A stretch of DNA of 64,000 nucleotides from the NCBI RefSeq assembly GCF_030053155.1, contig NZ_CP125644.1:186001-250000 (forward strand), written 5' to 3'. Origin of the DNA: Rhizobium sp. BT03. GTDB taxonomy: Bacteria; Pseudomonadota; Alphaproteobacteria; Rhizobiales; Rhizobiaceae. Both the position numbers and the translations under genes were made by a program. The notes under the pieces were generated by a model that saw only the letters and a list, made by a program, of their open reading frames with translations, searched no databases and was not told the DNA's origin. This document shows, one piece after another, positions 16,610 through 26,747 of the stretch. Position 1 is the stretch's first letter, and the number at the start of each line of letters is the position of its first letter.

Positions 16610-17446
16610 ATGAACTGGAAATACCTAAGCCTCACCGTCGCATTTGCCGGCCTGGCAGCCGCCTTGCCCGCGAAAGCCGATCAGCTCGACACCATCATGT
16701 CGGCCAAGACCCTGCGCTGCGCGACGTTCGCCGACGTTCCCCCCTTCGCTTCGCCGGATCCGAAGACCCGCGAAATGGCCGGCTTCGACGTCGATCTCTG
16801 CGGCGCCATCGCCAAGGAATTGGGCGTCAAGGCCGAGATCAAGCCGGTTTCGGTCGAAGCCCGCGTGCCGGAGGTCAAGCTCGGCCGCGTCGACATCACC
16901 GTCGCCAACCTTGCCTATACGCTGAGCCGCGCCGAGCAGATCCAGTTCAGCGATCCCTATTATCTCGCCAAGGAGATGCTGATCGTGCCGGCCGACGATG
17001 CCGGCAAGTCAAAGGCCGATTACGCCGGCCAGCGCATCGCCTCGACCAAGGGCTCGACCTCGGAAATGTCGATCAAGCTGAACAAATCCGACCCGCTGAC
17101 CTTTCAGGATACCGCCTCGGCCTACCTCGCCGTCCAGCAGGGCAAGGCGCGCGGCATGGTCGCCAACACCATGACGACGACCAAGTTCGTCAATGAATCG
17201 AAGAGCAAGGGCAAGGAAATGCGGATGATCGAGGAGCCGATGCTCTATCAGCCGATCGGCATCGGCATGGCCAAGGATCAACCGGCGCTGACCGCCAAGA
17301 TCAACGAGATCCTGCACAAGCTCGACGCCTCAGGCGAGATCAACAAGATCTGGGACAAGTGGCTCGGCCCGAACACCGAGTACAAGATGACCCGCACCGA
17401 CAAAGTCGTGCCGCTCGCGCAGCTGAAATTCGACCCGATCCCGTAG
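16610..17446 (+). CDS. Amino-acid-type ABC transporter substrate-binding protein (family 3)
   Basis: A 278-residue periplasmic receptor. MNWKYLSLTVAFAGLAAALPAKA is a signal peptide; the mature protein has the family 3 pattern (KTLRCATFADVPPFASPDP, AGFDVDLCGAIAKELG, VDITVANLAYTLSRAEQIQFSDPYY). The ARAPVxxR-type ligand-binding Asp/Arg positions are partly replaced (VEARVPEVKLGRVDITVANL), so the ligand may not be a standard amino acid. AAAGGAG lies 8 bases before the ATG. It is the last importer gene, and a strong hairpin (17490-17514) follows before the RraA-like gene. Confidence 0.92.
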   Translation: MNWKYLSLTVAFAGLAAALPAKADQLDTIMSAKTLRCATFADVPPFASPDPKTREMAGFDVDLCGAIAKELGVKAEIKPVSVEARVPEVKLGRVDITVANLAYTLSRAEQIQFSDPYYLAKEMLIVPADDAGKSKADYAGQRIASTKGSTSEMSIKLNKSDPLTFQDTASAYLAVQQGKARGMVANTMTTTKFVNESKSKGKEMRMIEEPMLYQPIGIGMAKDQPALTAKINEILHKLDASGEINKIWDKWLGPNTEYKMTRTDKVVPLAQLKFDPIP

Positions 17447-17489
17447 ACCGACCGGTCTCGGAACCTCCCGAAGACATTCAACCGAGATA

Positions 17490-17514
17490 AGACGGCGGGA
17501 TTTGCCCGCCGTCT
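17490..17514. other. Strong hairpin between binding-protein gene and rraA-like gene
   Basis: AGACGGCGGG and CCCGCCGTCT form a perfect 10-bp stem with a 5-base loop (ATTTG). No T-run follows, so on its own it is not a canonical intrinsic terminator. It ends 21 bases before the next ATG and could stabilise the upstream message or attenuate the downstream gene. Confidence 0.55.
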
Positions 17515-17534
17515 ACCAACGATGTGAGGCACCC

Positions 17535-18209
17535 ATGATTCATATAAAAGACATCGCTGAACGGCCCAGCAAAGCTGACATCGAGGCCGTTTCGAAATTT
17601 TCGCCGGCGACGATCCACGAGGCCCAGGGACGCCGCGGCGCGCTTTCCTCGCGCCTCAAGCCCGTCGACTACCGCATGAAACTGTGCGGTCCGGCCTTTA
17701 CGGTCAAATGCGCGCCGCGCGACAACATCATGCTGCAGCTCGCCATCAACTACGCGAAGCCCGGCGATATCATCGTTGTCTCGGCGGGCGAGTACGAGGA
17801 AGCCGGATCCTTCGGCGATGTGCTCGCCAATGCCTGCCTTGCCAAAGGCATCGGCGGTCTCGTCACTGACACCGGCGTGCGCGACACGCTGCAGCTCAGA
17901 GAACTCGGTTTCCCCGTCTTCTCGCTCAGCGTCTGCATCAAGGGCACGGTGAAGGAAACCATTGCCGCGGTGAACGACCCGATCATCGTCGGCGGCGAAA
18001 CAATCAATCCCGGCGACATCATTGTCGGCGACGCCGACGGACTGGTGGTGGTCCGCAGGCAGGAAGCGCAGGAAGCCGCCCGGCTTTCGCAGGCTCGCGA
18101 AGATGCCGAAGCCGCCTATATCGCCGCCTACAAGGCGGGCAAATCGGTCATCGAGGTCAGCAATCTGGCGCCGGTGCTGAAAGCCAAGGGCCTTGTCGTC
18201 GACATCTGA
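17535..18209 (+). CDS. RraA-like / 4-hydroxy-4-methyl-2-oxoglutarate aldolase family protein
   Basis: A 224-residue protein of the RraA-like fold shared by HMG/CHA aldolases and the RNase E inhibitor RraA. The metal and pyruvate-site motif is present: a glycine-rich loop (SAGEYEEAGSFGDVLANACLA) about 20 residues before VTDTGVRDT, matching the G-x20-R-D pattern of the aldolases. This points to a class II retro-aldol or decarboxylation reaction that releases pyruvate. It lies 88 bases after the importer and likely acts on the imported compound with the SDR. The start ATG at 17535 is preceded by TGAGG; a frame extension upstream is through the hairpin. Confidence 0.8.
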   Translation: MIHIKDIAERPSKADIEAVSKFSPATIHEAQGRRGALSSRLKPVDYRMKLCGPAFTVKCAPRDNIMLQLAINYAKPGDIIVVSAGEYEEAGSFGDVLANACLAKGIGGLVTDTGVRDTLQLRELGFPVFSLSVCIKGTVKETIAAVNDPIIVGGETINPGDIIVGDADGLVVVRRQEAQEAARLSQAREDAEAAYIAAYKAGKSVIEVSNLAPVLKAKGLVVDI

Positions 18210-18240
18210 GACGATAGAGATCGCCTTATTCTCAATTCTC

Positions 18241-18269
18241 AGCCCGCGCCGGCGTTCCGGTCGCGGGCT
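18241..18269. terminator. Bidirectional hairpin between convergent rraA-like and lacI genes
   Basis: AGCCCGCG-CCGG pairs with CCGG-(T)-CGCGGGCT around CGTT, with a single bulged T. It occupies the 59-base convergent spacer and touches the lacI stop codon. TTATTCTCAATTCTC on the left supplies a weakly U-rich region for one strand only. Confidence 0.55.
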
Positions 18270-19303
18270 CAGATATTCTCAGGCGTCACGATTTCGAAGG
18301 TAATGGTCCGCTGAATCGTGCCGCCCGACGCACCCTGCGTGATCGTTTCGATCATCGTCTCGACCAGCGCCGCAGACGTCTGTTCCAGCGGATGACAGAG
18401 AGCCGCGGTAATCATCCCCTCTGACAGGCCTTTTCGCGTCTCCGGGCCGATATCCCGGCAGACGAGGCGGATGCTTCGGCGCCGCTCCTGCGGCACTTCT
18501 CTCAGCGCCCGCAAGACCCCGGAGATGCCGCCGCCGACAATCAGGATGCCGGTGAGGTCATCCGTCGTCGCCAACAGTTCCTTGACCATCCGGTAGGCCT
18601 CGTTCGGCTCTTCATGCGTGGGGCGACTGTCCTCGATGGTCAGATGCGGCGCATGTTCGCGCACATAGGAGCGGAAGCTTGCATCGGAGACGTCCTGACA
18701 TTGGTAACGGTGGTTGCCGATGAAGACGGCGATCCGCCCCGGTCCGTGGGTCATGTTCGAGATCAGCCATGCCGCCGTCCGCCCCATTTTCCAATTGTCG
18801 GCCCCGACATAAGCGGCCCGTTCGCGGGCGGATTGGTCGGTAATATAGGCGATAACAGGCTTGCCCTTCTCGTGCAGCTCGCGGATGGCCTGGGCGATCA
18901 CCGGGTGATCGGCAGCGACCACGGCGACGGCGTCACAATTTGCGCCGAGAGCCTTGAGCCGGCCGGCAATATTCTCCGGCGTCAGGAGATCGACGAAATC
19001 GACCACCGGGTCGATGACCTCATCGCGCCTGGCGCGGCATGCCTCGACGATTTTCTTGCCGAAGAGCTGATAGAGCTCGCGGCTGGATTGCTGCAGCAGA
19101 AAGCCAAGTCGGTATTTCGGCGCCGACTTGCGCAGCCGGTCCTCGATCGCGCCGGCGCCGTAAAAGCCGATCCGCTCCGCGGCGGCCTGGACCCGCTGCA
19201 CGGTCGTGCCTTTGACGGAGGCGGTGCCGGCCAGAATCCGATTGACGGTGGCAATGGAGACATCGGCCTCCTTGGCAAGGTCGGAGATGGTCGGCCGCCG
19301 CAT
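18269..19303 (-). CDS. LacI-family transcriptional regulator of the inositol-like operon
   Basis: A 344-residue regulator. MRRPTISDLAKEADVSIATVNRIL is the N-terminal HTH; the effector domain opens with KYRLGFLLQQSS and is of the ribose/xylose-binding-protein type, ending in TIQRTITFEIVTPENI. The ATG at 19303 has GGAGGG 7 bases upstream; the in-frame extension to 19402 runs through the promoter region and is rejected. It is divergent from the sugar-binding protein gene at 19462 and presumably controls the whole 19462-32776 operon. Confidence 0.92.
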   Translation of the reverse strand: MRRPTISDLAKEADVSIATVNRILAGTASVKGTTVQRVQAAAERIGFYGAGAIEDRLRKSAPKYRLGFLLQQSSRELYQLFGKKIVEACRARRDEVIDPVVDFVDLLTPENIAGRLKALGANCDAVAVVAADHPVIAQAIRELHEKGKPVIAYITDQSARERAAYVGADNWKMGRTAAWLISNMTHGPGRIAVFIGNHRYQCQDVSDASFRSYVREHAPHLTIEDSRPTHEEPNEAYRMVKELLATTDDLTGILIVGGGISGVLRALREVPQERRRSIRLVCRDIGPETRKGLSEGMITAALCHPLEQTSAALVETMIETITQGASGGTIQRTITFEIVTPENI

Positions 19304-19331
19304 GAATGTTCCCTCCGCCGTCAGAACGTTC

Positions 19332-19350
19332 GTATCATTATGATTGATAC
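19332..19350. promoter_or_regulatory. Inverted repeat in lacI/importer divergent promoter region
   Basis: GTATCA-N7-TGATAC is a perfect inverted repeat, and TGATAC recurs as a direct repeat at 19355-19360. A related AGTATGA follows at 19374. It lies 29 bases upstream of the lacI start and 112 bases before the importer gene, consistent with a LacI-family operator cluster. Confidence 0.5.
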
Positions 19351-19461
19351 TCTGTGATACTTTATGCATGTTTAGTATGATTTCACATTTCGAGAATTTC
19401 AAGCGGTGATATGTTTCTCTTCACGGCCACGCCAGGGAGGCGGGCCATGGGAGGAATTGAG

Positions 19462-20436
19462 ATGACTAAATTTCGCCGCTTCGCGGCAACCGTGTCGGCT
19501 GTCGCGATCATGACTTGCGCCGCAACAGCCGTTATGGCCGCCAACATCTTCGTCGTGGGCGGCAAGCCGGACGATCCGTTCTGGTCGATCGTCAAGCGTG
19601 GCGCCGAGGATGCCGGCAAGGTCGCAGAAGCCCAGGGCGGCAAGGTCGTCTGGCTCGGGCCGCAGAACTACGACAATCTCGGCGTCGACGCGGCCGAGCT
19701 GATCCGCCAGGCCATCGACCAGGGCGCCGATGCGATCGTCGGTCCGGACTGGGTGCCGGAAGCCATGGATCCTGCCTTCAAAGCCGTCGTCGACAAGAAA
19801 ATTCCGCTGGTCATCTACAATGCCGGCGGCATCGAAGCCGCCGATCGCCTCGGTGCGATGAACTATGTCGGCTCCAACGACTATCTCTCCGGCAAGGCCG
19901 CGGGCAGCTACTTCGCCAAGCATGATCTGAAGAATGCCGTCTGCCTCAACACGCTGCCGGGTGCGGCAAACATCGAAGCTTTCTGCAAAGGCATGACCGA
20001 TGGTGTGACCGAAGGCGGCGGCACCGGTTCGTCGCTGCCGCTGCCGGCAACCTCATTCGGTTCGGCGACCGCCGTGGCGCAGGCCCTCAAGGCGCATCTG
20101 CTGCAGCATCCGGAGATCAAAGCGGTCTTCGCGATCGGCAACGTCGACACGAACTCCGCGGTCAACGGCGTAACGCAGGCCGGCAAGCAGGGCCAGGTCA
20201 AGGTCTGCGGCATGAATATGGATGAAACCGTCCTGAACAACATCAAGAGCGGCAGCCAGCTTTGCGCGATCGACCAGCAGGGTTACCTGCAGGGCTACCT
20301 GGCGGTCTCGATCCTGAACAGCAATGTCAATTACGGCCTCACCGTGCCGACCCGGGAAATCCTGACCGGCCCCGGCGTCATCGACGCCTCGAACGTCGAT
20401 GCCACTATGGCAGGCGTGAAAGCCGGCGCCCGGTAA
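19462..20436 (+). CDS. CUT2 sugar ABC transporter substrate-binding protein
   Basis: A 324-residue periplasmic receptor of the ribose-binding (family 4) type. MTKFRRFAATVSAVAIMTCAATAVMA is a signal peptide; then ANIFVVGGKPDDPFWSIVKRGAEDAG is the usual first strand and helix, AIVGPDWVPEAMDPAFKAVVDKKIPLVIYNAGG the hinge region, and AIGNVDTNSAVNGV the second lobe. The ATG has GGGAGGA 6 bases upstream. Placed before IolH/IolE/IolC/IolD-like genes, it most likely binds an inositol or a related cyclitol, in line with the inositol-binding members of this family; this is inferred from context. Confidence 0.92.
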   Translation: MTKFRRFAATVSAVAIMTCAATAVMAANIFVVGGKPDDPFWSIVKRGAEDAGKVAEAQGGKVVWLGPQNYDNLGVDAAELIRQAIDQGADAIVGPDWVPEAMDPAFKAVVDKKIPLVIYNAGGIEAADRLGAMNYVGSNDYLSGKAAGSYFAKHDLKNAVCLNTLPGAANIEAFCKGMTDGVTEGGGTGSSLPLPATSFGSATAVAQALKAHLLQHPEIKAVFAIGNVDTNSAVNGVTQAGKQGQVKVCGMNMDETVLNNIKSGSQLCAIDQQGYLQGYLAVSILNSNVNYGLTVPTREILTGPGVIDASNVDATMAGVKAGAR

Positions 20437-20455
20437 GGGATCGGCCCAACGTCGT

Positions 20456-20486
20456 GAAGCTGCCTGTCCCTCACGCAGGCAGCTTC
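20456..20486. other. Strong hairpin between binding-protein and first permease gene
   Basis: GAAGCTGCCTG and CAGGCAGCTTC form a perfect 11-bp stem with a 9-base loop, followed by CATTCTTTC. It lies 19 bases after the receptor stop and 56 before the permease start, a position suited to partial termination or 3'-end protection that keeps the receptor more abundant than the membrane parts. Confidence 0.6.
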
Positions 20487-20542
20487 CATTCTTTCAAAAG
20501 CGCCGACCGTTACCGGTCACGCGGCTTTATTGGTGGTGTCAA

Positions 20543-21589
20543 ATGAACGCGAGAAACGATGTCCTCGCCCCGTCGGCTGCTTCGGGCGGCCATGCCAAAG
20601 CGACCATCGGTCAGCTTTCGCGGCGGCCCGAAGCGGGCTCGCTGCTGGGCTTGATTGCGGTGTTCGTCTTCTTCGCCCTGCTGGGCGGCAAGGTGTTCCT
20701 GTCCGCTGCGGGCTATGCGAGCTGGCTGAATGTCGCGGCCGAGATCGGCATCGTCGCGCTGCCGATCGGGCTCCTGATGATCGCAGGCGAAATGGACCTC
20801 TCGATCGGCGCGGTCATCCCGGCATCATCGCTGACGGTGGCGATCATATCAGGTCATTACGGCCTTCCCGAAATCGTCGGGATATCCGCCGGCCTCGGTG
20901 TCGGGCTCCTCGTCGGATTTTTCAACGGTTATCTCGTCAACCGCACCCGCGTCCCGTCCCTGATCGTCACCATCGGTTCGATGTTCGCCGTCATGGGGCT
21001 GACGCTGGGCTTCACCGTGCTGATCGCCGGCAGCACCGGCGTATCGCTGGTGCCAAATCCGGCCGTCAAAGCAATCCTCGGCGACTTCATCGGCGGCATG
21101 TTCCAGGTGACGATCTTCTGGTGGGTGCTGTTTGCGGCGGCGTTCTTCTGCCTGCTGCACATTTCGCCGGTGGGCAACTGGATTTTCGCTCTCGGCGGCG
21201 ACAAGGTCTCGGCCCGCAACGCCGGCATTCCGACGGAAAAGCTCACCATCGCGCTCTACATGCTGTCGGGCTTTTCCGCCGCCTTCGTCGGCGTCAGCCA
21301 GGTGCTCGTCTACCAAAGCGCGCAGGTGCTCGGCGGGCAATCCTTCATCTTCAATTCGATCATGTGCGTGGTCATCGGCGGCGTGCTGCTGACGGGGGGC
21401 GCCGGATCGGTGGTGGGCATCGTCCTTGGCACGCTCACCTTCGCGATCGTCAATCAGGGCATTTATTTCACCGGCATAGACCCGAACCTCGGCAGCGTCA
21501 TCATCGGCGCGCTCCTGCTGCTTGCCGTGATGATGAATGACAAGTTCCGGCTGATGGCGATGTCTTATGCCGCGAAAAAGAAGAAGTGA
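20543..21589 (+). CDS. CUT2 sugar ABC transporter permease 1 (RbsC-type)
   Basis: A 348-residue inner-membrane permease of the ribose/xylose family. The conserved block IGLLMIAGEMDLSIGAVIPASS near residues 75-95 and the later VLLTGGAGSVVGIVLGTLTFAIVNQGIYF segment are family hallmarks; about nine to ten hydrophobic segments are visible. It ends in a basic tail (AAKKKK). It is followed after only 10 bases by a second, closely related permease of similar length, so the channel may be a heterodimer and not the usual RbsC homodimer. Confidence 0.92.
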   Translation: MNARNDVLAPSAASGGHAKATIGQLSRRPEAGSLLGLIAVFVFFALLGGKVFLSAAGYASWLNVAAEIGIVALPIGLLMIAGEMDLSIGAVIPASSLTVAIISGHYGLPEIVGISAGLGVGLLVGFFNGYLVNRTRVPSLIVTIGSMFAVMGLTLGFTVLIAGSTGVSLVPNPAVKAILGDFIGGMFQVTIFWWVLFAAAFFCLLHISPVGNWIFALGGDKVSARNAGIPTEKLTIALYMLSGFSAAFVGVSQVLVYQSAQVLGGQSFIFNSIMCVVIGGVLLTGGAGSVVGIVLGTLTFAIVNQGIYFTGIDPNLGSVIIGALLLLAVMMNDKFRLMAMSYAAKKKK

Positions 21590-21599
21590 GGGCGGAGAG

Positions 21600-22598
21600 A
21601 TGAACGGCTTTTCCATAGGACACTTTGTACGCCGCCCGGAATTCGGCGCCGTGTTGAGCTTCGTCGCGGTGATCGCCTTCTACGTCGCTTTCGGCGGCGT
21701 CAGCCTCGGCGCGCTCTTCGGCGCGGCAAGCTGGGTCAATTTCGCCGCCAATCTCGGTATCGTCGCCCTGCCTGTCGGCCTTCTGATGATAGCAGGTGAG
21801 CTCGATATCTCGATCGGCGCGATGATCCCGGCAGGCTCGATGACGATCGCGATCCTGTCCGGCTATTACGAACTGCCGATCGTCATCGGTATGCTTGGCG
21901 TGCTCGCCATCGGCATTGTCGTGGGGCTGATCAATGGTTTGCTGGCGGTGCGCACCAGCGTGCCCTCGCTGATCATCACACTCGGCACGCTGGTTGCCGT
22001 GCAGGGGCTCGTGCTTGCCGGATCCGTCATCCTGACCGGGGCCGCTTCGGTTCCGCTCAATGCGCCGGGCTGGGCCAAGACGGTGTTCGGCGACCTCATC
22101 CAGGGCAAATTCCAGGTGATCATCCTGTGGTGGCTGGCGCTGACGATGGTCTTCGGTTTCGTGCTGCACGCCACGCGTTACGGCAACTGGATCGTCGCCA
22201 TGGGCGGCGACGAGGTCAGCGCGCGCAATGCCGGCATTCCGACCGACCGGCTGAAGATCGTCCTCTTCATTCTCTCGGCCACCGCCGCCTCTTTCGTCGG
22301 AATGTGCGGCGCCATCCTGTTCAATTCCGCGCAGGTCTCGGGCGGCATGAACTACATCTTCAATACGATCGTCTCGATCGTGGTGGGCGGCGTGCTGCTG
22401 ACGGGCGGCTTCGGCTCGGTCGCCGGGATCTTTCTCGGCGCGCTGACCTTCGCCGTCGTCAGCCAGGGCATCTACTTCACCGACATCGACCGCAACTGGT
22501 CCAACCTGATTATCGGCGTGATGCTGATGGCCGCCGTTCTGATGAACAACACGTTCCGGCAGATGGCCTTGAGCTTCGTGCCGAAGAAAAAGAAGTGA
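21600..22598 (+). CDS. CUT2 sugar ABC transporter permease 2 (RbsC-type)
   Basis: A 332-residue permease, a paralogue of permease 1 by eye along its whole length (VGLLMIAGELDISIGAMIPAGS; VLLTGGFGSVAGIFLGALTFAVVSQGIYF; tail VPKKKK). The pair looks like a tandem duplication. The ATG at 21600 has GGGCGGAGAG directly upstream; an in-frame start at 21567 would overlap permease 1. The ATPase follows at once. Two different CUT2 permeases per operon are less common than one. Confidence 0.92.
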   Translation: MNGFSIGHFVRRPEFGAVLSFVAVIAFYVAFGGVSLGALFGAASWVNFAANLGIVALPVGLLMIAGELDISIGAMIPAGSMTIAILSGYYELPIVIGMLGVLAIGIVVGLINGLLAVRTSVPSLIITLGTLVAVQGLVLAGSVILTGAASVPLNAPGWAKTVFGDLIQGKFQVIILWWLALTMVFGFVLHATRYGNWIVAMGGDEVSARNAGIPTDRLKIVLFILSATAASFVGMCGAILFNSAQVSGGMNYIFNTIVSIVVGGVLLTGGFGSVAGIFLGALTFAVVSQGIYFTDIDRNWSNLIIGVMLMAAVLMNNTFRQMALSFVPKKKK

Positions 22599-22606
22599 GC
22601 GTCGAT

Positions 22607-23428
<822 letters not shown>

Positions 23429-23470
23429 CCGCTGACGGCGCCACAACGGCACAGCGCAAAGCACACAATA

Positions 23471-23500
23471 TCCGGCAGCGGCAGAAAGACCGCCGCCGGA
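23471..23500. other. Hairpin between ATPase gene and iolH-like gene
   Basis: TCCGGCAGCGG pairs with CCGCCGCCGGA (one mismatch) across an 8-base A-rich loop. It lies in the 106-base gap separating the importer genes from the catabolic genes. No T-run follows; a role as mRNA processing or attenuation element is inferred. Confidence 0.4.
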
Positions 23501-23534
23501 GAAGGAAAATCATGTCTGGAATCCGGAGGTCAAA

Positions 23535-24440
23535 ATGAAAATCGCAATCGACCCCTTCATGCATCGGCATCTCTCGCTGGAGGACTTGCCGGGGAAGGTC
23601 AAGGAACTCGGCTACGACTGGATCGAACTCTCGCCGCGCGGAGATTTCCTCGAATGGTTCAAGGCGCCGCGCGTCTTTCCCGAGCGGATCAAATCATTGA
23701 AGCGCGCGCTGAAGGCGGCGGATGTCGGCATCGCCTCGCTGCTGCCGATGTACCGCTGGGCTTCCAACGACGAGACCGAACGCCAGGCCGCCGTCAAGCA
23801 CTGGAAGCGCGCCATCGAGATTGCGGTCGAGCTGGAAGTCGACACGATGAATTCCGAGTTCGGCCGCGGCCCGCATCCCGACAAGGGGTCCTGCTATTGT
23901 TGCCACACCGGCTCGATGATCGAGGCCTGCGAAGATGCCTGGTGGCGCTCGATGGAGGAGCTGGTGCCGATCTTCGAGCGCGAAGGCATCCAGCTCAATG
24001 TCGAACCGCATCCGGAAGACTGGTGCGAGACGCTGCAGCCGGCGCTCGACATTATCCGCACGGTCAATTCGAAGAGCGTCAAGTTCCTCTATTGCGCGCC
24101 GCACACCTTCTATTTCGGCGATGATACCAAAGCGATGCTGCGCGAGGCGAAGGATGTGCTGGCGCATGTCCATGTCGGCGACACCTTCAACCACAAAGCC
24201 TCATCCGGCCTTCGCTATATCCTCAATCCGCCCGGCACCAATGCCCGGGTGCACCAGCACCTCAATATCGGCCAGGGCGAGGTTCCCTGGGACGAGTTCT
24301 TCGGCACGCTCGCCGAGATCGGCTTCGACGGCATCATGACCGCCTGCGTCTTCGCCTGGGAGGACAAGGCGGACCAGAGCGGCACCTTCATGCGCTCCGA
24401 AATGCAGCGTTACATCGATAAGCACTGGGGGGCGAAATGA
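23535..24440 (+). CDS. IolH-like sugar phosphate isomerase/epimerase TIM-barrel protein
   Basis: A 301-residue xylose-isomerase-like TIM barrel. The opening [42 protein letters not shown] block (residues 1-38) strongly recalls Bacillus IolH, whose exact reaction is not settled. Metal ligands are suggested by [10 protein letters not shown] and [16 protein letters not shown] lies 5 bases before the ATG. The gene overlaps the following dehydrogenase by ATGA. It contains a cluster of cysteines, [10 protein letters not shown] near residue 120, that may bind metal. Its presence next to other Iol-like genes supports a cyclitol pathway. Confidence 0.82.
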   Translation: MKIAIDPFMHRHLSLEDLPGKVKELGYDWIELSPRGDFLEWFKAPRVFPERIKSLKRALKAADVGIASLLPMYRWASNDETERQAAVKHWKRAIEIAVELEVDTMNSEFGRGPHPDKGSCYCCHTGSMIEACEDAWWRSMEELVPIFEREGIQLNVEPHPEDWCETLQPALDIIRTVNSKSVKFLYCAPHTFYFGDDTKAMLREAKDVLAHVHVGDTFNHKASSGLRYILNPPGTNARVHQHLNIGQGEVPWDEFFGTLAEIGFDGIMTACVFAWEDKADQSGTFMRSEMQRYIDKHWGAK

Positions 24441-25462
24441 CCCTTCAGGTTGGCGTCATCGGCACCGGTATGATCGGTCAGGATCATATCCGCCGCCTGA
24501 CGAACGTCGTTTCCGGAGTCGAAATCGTCGGTGTGACCGATATCGACCAGGCCCGCGCCGCCGCTGCCGCCCCCGCGGGAGCGGAGGTGTTCGCCACCCC
24601 TTCGGCGCTGATCTCCTCGGAAAAGGTGCAGGCCGTGATCATCTGCTCCTGGGGGCCGGCCCATGAGGAGCAGCTGCTCGCTTGCATTGCCGCCGGCAAG
24701 CCGGTGTTCTGCGAAAAGCCGCTGGTGACCTCCGAGGCGGCCGCGCTCCGCGTGATGGAGGCGGAAGCGGCCTTCGGCCGGCGGCTCGTCCAGGTGGGTT
24801 TCATGCGCCGTTTCGATGCCGATTATCGCCGCCTGAAGGCGGTCATCGACGGCGGGAGACTCGGCGCACCGCTAATGTTTCATTCCGTGCATCGCAATGC
24901 TTCGGTTCCCGCAGGGCTCTACACCTCCGAGATGCCGCTGAACGACACGCTGGTGCATGACGCCGATATTTCCCGCTGGCTCCTGTCCGACGAAGTCACC
25001 GGGGTGGAGGTGCGTGTGCCGCGCCGCTCCTCGCGCGGCGGCGCGTTGCGCGATCCGGTGTTCGTGCTTCTGCACATGGCCTCGGGCGCGCTGGTTGACG
25101 TCGAGATTTCGGTGAACATCGCCTATGGCTACGACATCCGCGGCGAGATCAGCTGCGAGGCGGGTGTCGCCGCCCTTCCGAACCGCCCGTCAACCGTGAT
25201 CTCGGATTCGAGCGGCATTCGTCAAGCGATCCCCGAGGATTGGCGCGAACGCTTCATCGAAGCTTACGACCAGGAATTCCGGGAGTGGATCGTCGCCGCC
25301 TCCAAGGGCACGGCCGGCGGTCCTTCCACCTGGGATGGTTATGCGGCCACGCTGGTGGCCGATGCCGCTCTCAGAGCCGTGACCAGCGGCGGCCTCGAAC
25401 CCGTCAACATGATACCGAAACCCAAGCTTTACGCAGCGCCGACCGCCATGGCGGCGGAATGA
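24437..25462 (+). CDS. Gfo/Idh/MocA family oxidoreductase (inositol 2-dehydrogenase-like) 1
   Basis: A 341-residue NAD(P)-dependent dehydrogenase. The Rossmann fingerprint [16 protein letters not shown] is at residues 5-20, the conserved FCEKPL loop near 92-97, and a later Asp/His pair ([11 protein letters not shown]) near 172-182 supplies catalytic residues. This is the family of IolG/IdhA, which oxidise inositols to inososes. It is coupled to the iolH-like gene (ATGA) and 31 bases before a second dehydrogenase, so the operon may oxidise two positions or two stereoisomers. Confidence 0.9.
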   Translation: MTLQVGVIGTGMIGQDHIRRLTNVVSGVEIVGVTDIDQARAAAAAPAGAEVFATPSALISSEKVQAVIICSWGPAHEEQLLACIAAGKPVFCEKPLVTSEAAALRVMEAEAAFGRRLVQVGFMRRFDADYRRLKAVIDGGRLGAPLMFHSVHRNASVPAGLYTSEMPLNDTLVHDADISRWLLSDEVTGVEVRVPRRSSRGGALRDPVFVLLHMASGALVDVEISVNIAYGYDIRGEISCEAGVAALPNRPSTVISDSSGIRQAIPEDWRERFIEAYDQEFREWIVAASKGTAGGPSTWDGYAATLVADAALRAVTSGGLEPVNMIPKPKLYAAPTAMAAE

Positions 25463-25493
25463 CGAGATAGACCAATTCAGGAGCAATGATCAG

Positions 25494-26666
25494 ATGATCA
25501 ACGGAGAAAGATCCATCGAGCGCCCCTTGCGCTGGGGCATGGTCGGCGGCGGCCGCACCGGGCAGGTGGGCTACAAGCATAGAACCGGCGCCCAGCGGGA
25601 CGGCACCTACCGGCTCGTTTGCGGAGCCTTCGATCTCGACGCCGAACGCGGGCGCGACTTCGGCACGCGGATCGGCGTTGCCGCCGACCGGTGCTATGGC
25701 GACTACAAGGAGTTGATCGCCAGGGAGGCTGGGCGCGAGGACGGCGTGGAAGTCGTCTCGATCGCCACGCCGAATTTCACCCATTACGAGATCACCAAGG
25801 CATGCCTGGAAGCCGGCCTGCATGTGATCTGCGAAAAGCCGCTGTTCTTCACCGTCGCCGAATGCGACGAGGTGGCGAAGCTCGCCGAAGAAAAGGGGCT
25901 GATCGTCGGCGTCACCTATGGCTTCACCGGCCATCCGCTGGTTCATCAGATGGCGGCGATGGTCAGGAAGGGCATGCTCGGCGAGATCCGCATCGTCGAC
26001 ATGCAATATACCCACGGCTTCAATGCGGGCGACGATGTCGGCGCCGGCGAAGCAGTGAAATGGCGCACCAATCCGAAGACGGCCGGCCCGACCTTCGTTC
26101 TCGGCGATATCGGCACCCATCTCTACTACCTCTCCGAAGTGGTGCTGCCGCATCTGAAGATCGAAAAGCTGCTCTGCGACCGCAAGGCCTTCATTCCGAC
26201 CCGCGCGCCGCTCGAAGACCATGCCACCGTCCTCATGCATTACGACAACGGCGCCCGCGGCCGCCTCTGGGTGTCATCGGTCAATGCCGGCAACATGGGT
26301 TCGCAGCGCTATCGCTTCGTCGGCTCCAAGGCCTCGATCGAATGGTCGGATGCCCATCCCGACCAGCTGATCTATGAAGTGCAGGGCGAGCCGAACCGCA
26401 CTCTGCATCACGGCATGCCCTATCTTGAGGAAGAAAGCCTGGCGGCCGACCGCATGGGCGCGCTGCACACCGAGGGCCTCGGCGACAGCTGGGCGAACAT
26501 CTACCTCTGGATTGCCCAGGCGATCGACGCCAAACGCCGCGGCGACGAGGCCTTCCTCAAGGCGCACCACTATCCCGGCATCGAGGCCGGCACCGAAGGC
26601 GTGCGCTGGCTTGAGAATTGCGTCCGTTCGGCCGATGCGGGCGCGGCCTGGGTCGCATTTGAATGA
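25494..26666 (+). CDS. Gfo/Idh/MocA family oxidoreductase 2
   Basis: A 390-residue dehydrogenase, longer than the first. It has GMVGGGRTGQVGYKHR (Rossmann loop) at residues 13-28, SIATPNFTHYEI, ICEKPLFFTVAE and the FVLGDIGTHLYYL motif with the catalytic Asp-x-x-x-His near 200. The C-terminal part is a beta-sheet substrate domain (LEDHATVLMHYDNGARGRLWVS). By family it oxidises or epimerises a sugar or cyclitol. It differs enough from dehydrogenase 1 that it is not a recent duplicate. A GC-rich inverted repeat (about 26674-26719) lies after the stop. Confidence 0.9.
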   Translation: MINGERSIERPLRWGMVGGGRTGQVGYKHRTGAQRDGTYRLVCGAFDLDAERGRDFGTRIGVAADRCYGDYKELIAREAGREDGVEVVSIATPNFTHYEITKACLEAGLHVICEKPLFFTVAECDEVAKLAEEKGLIVGVTYGFTGHPLVHQMAAMVRKGMLGEIRIVDMQYTHGFNAGDDVGAGEAVKWRTNPKTAGPTFVLGDIGTHLYYLSEVVLPHLKIEKLLCDRKAFIPTRAPLEDHATVLMHYDNGARGRLWVSSVNAGNMGSQRYRFVGSKASIEWSDAHPDQLIYEVQGEPNRTLHHGMPYLEEESLAADRMGALHTEGLGDSWANIYLWIAQAIDAKRRGDEAFLKAHHYPGIEAGTEGVRWLENCVRSADAGAAWVAFE

Positions 26667-26673
26667 TCGAGCA

Positions 26674-26719
26674 GGGGGCGCGCCGGATCTCCTCCATCCT
26701 CCTCCCAAGGCGCGTCCCC
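26674..26719. other. Long-loop inverted repeat after second dehydrogenase gene
   Basis: GGGGGCGCGCC (26674-26684) can pair with GGCGCGTCCCC (26709-26719) with one G-T opposition, across a 24-base pyrimidine-rich loop. It occupies the 81-base gap before the next TIM-barrel gene. It may be a processing or attenuation structure; no terminator T-tract is seen. Confidence 0.3.
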
Positions 26720-26747
26720 AACACCCTCCCTTTAGAAAGACAATGAT

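Noticed and set aside
23513..23539. Eight-codon frame overlapping the iolH-like start (ATGA)
   Set aside because: Too short to judge, and the GGAGG inside it is simply the ribosome site of the iolH-like gene.
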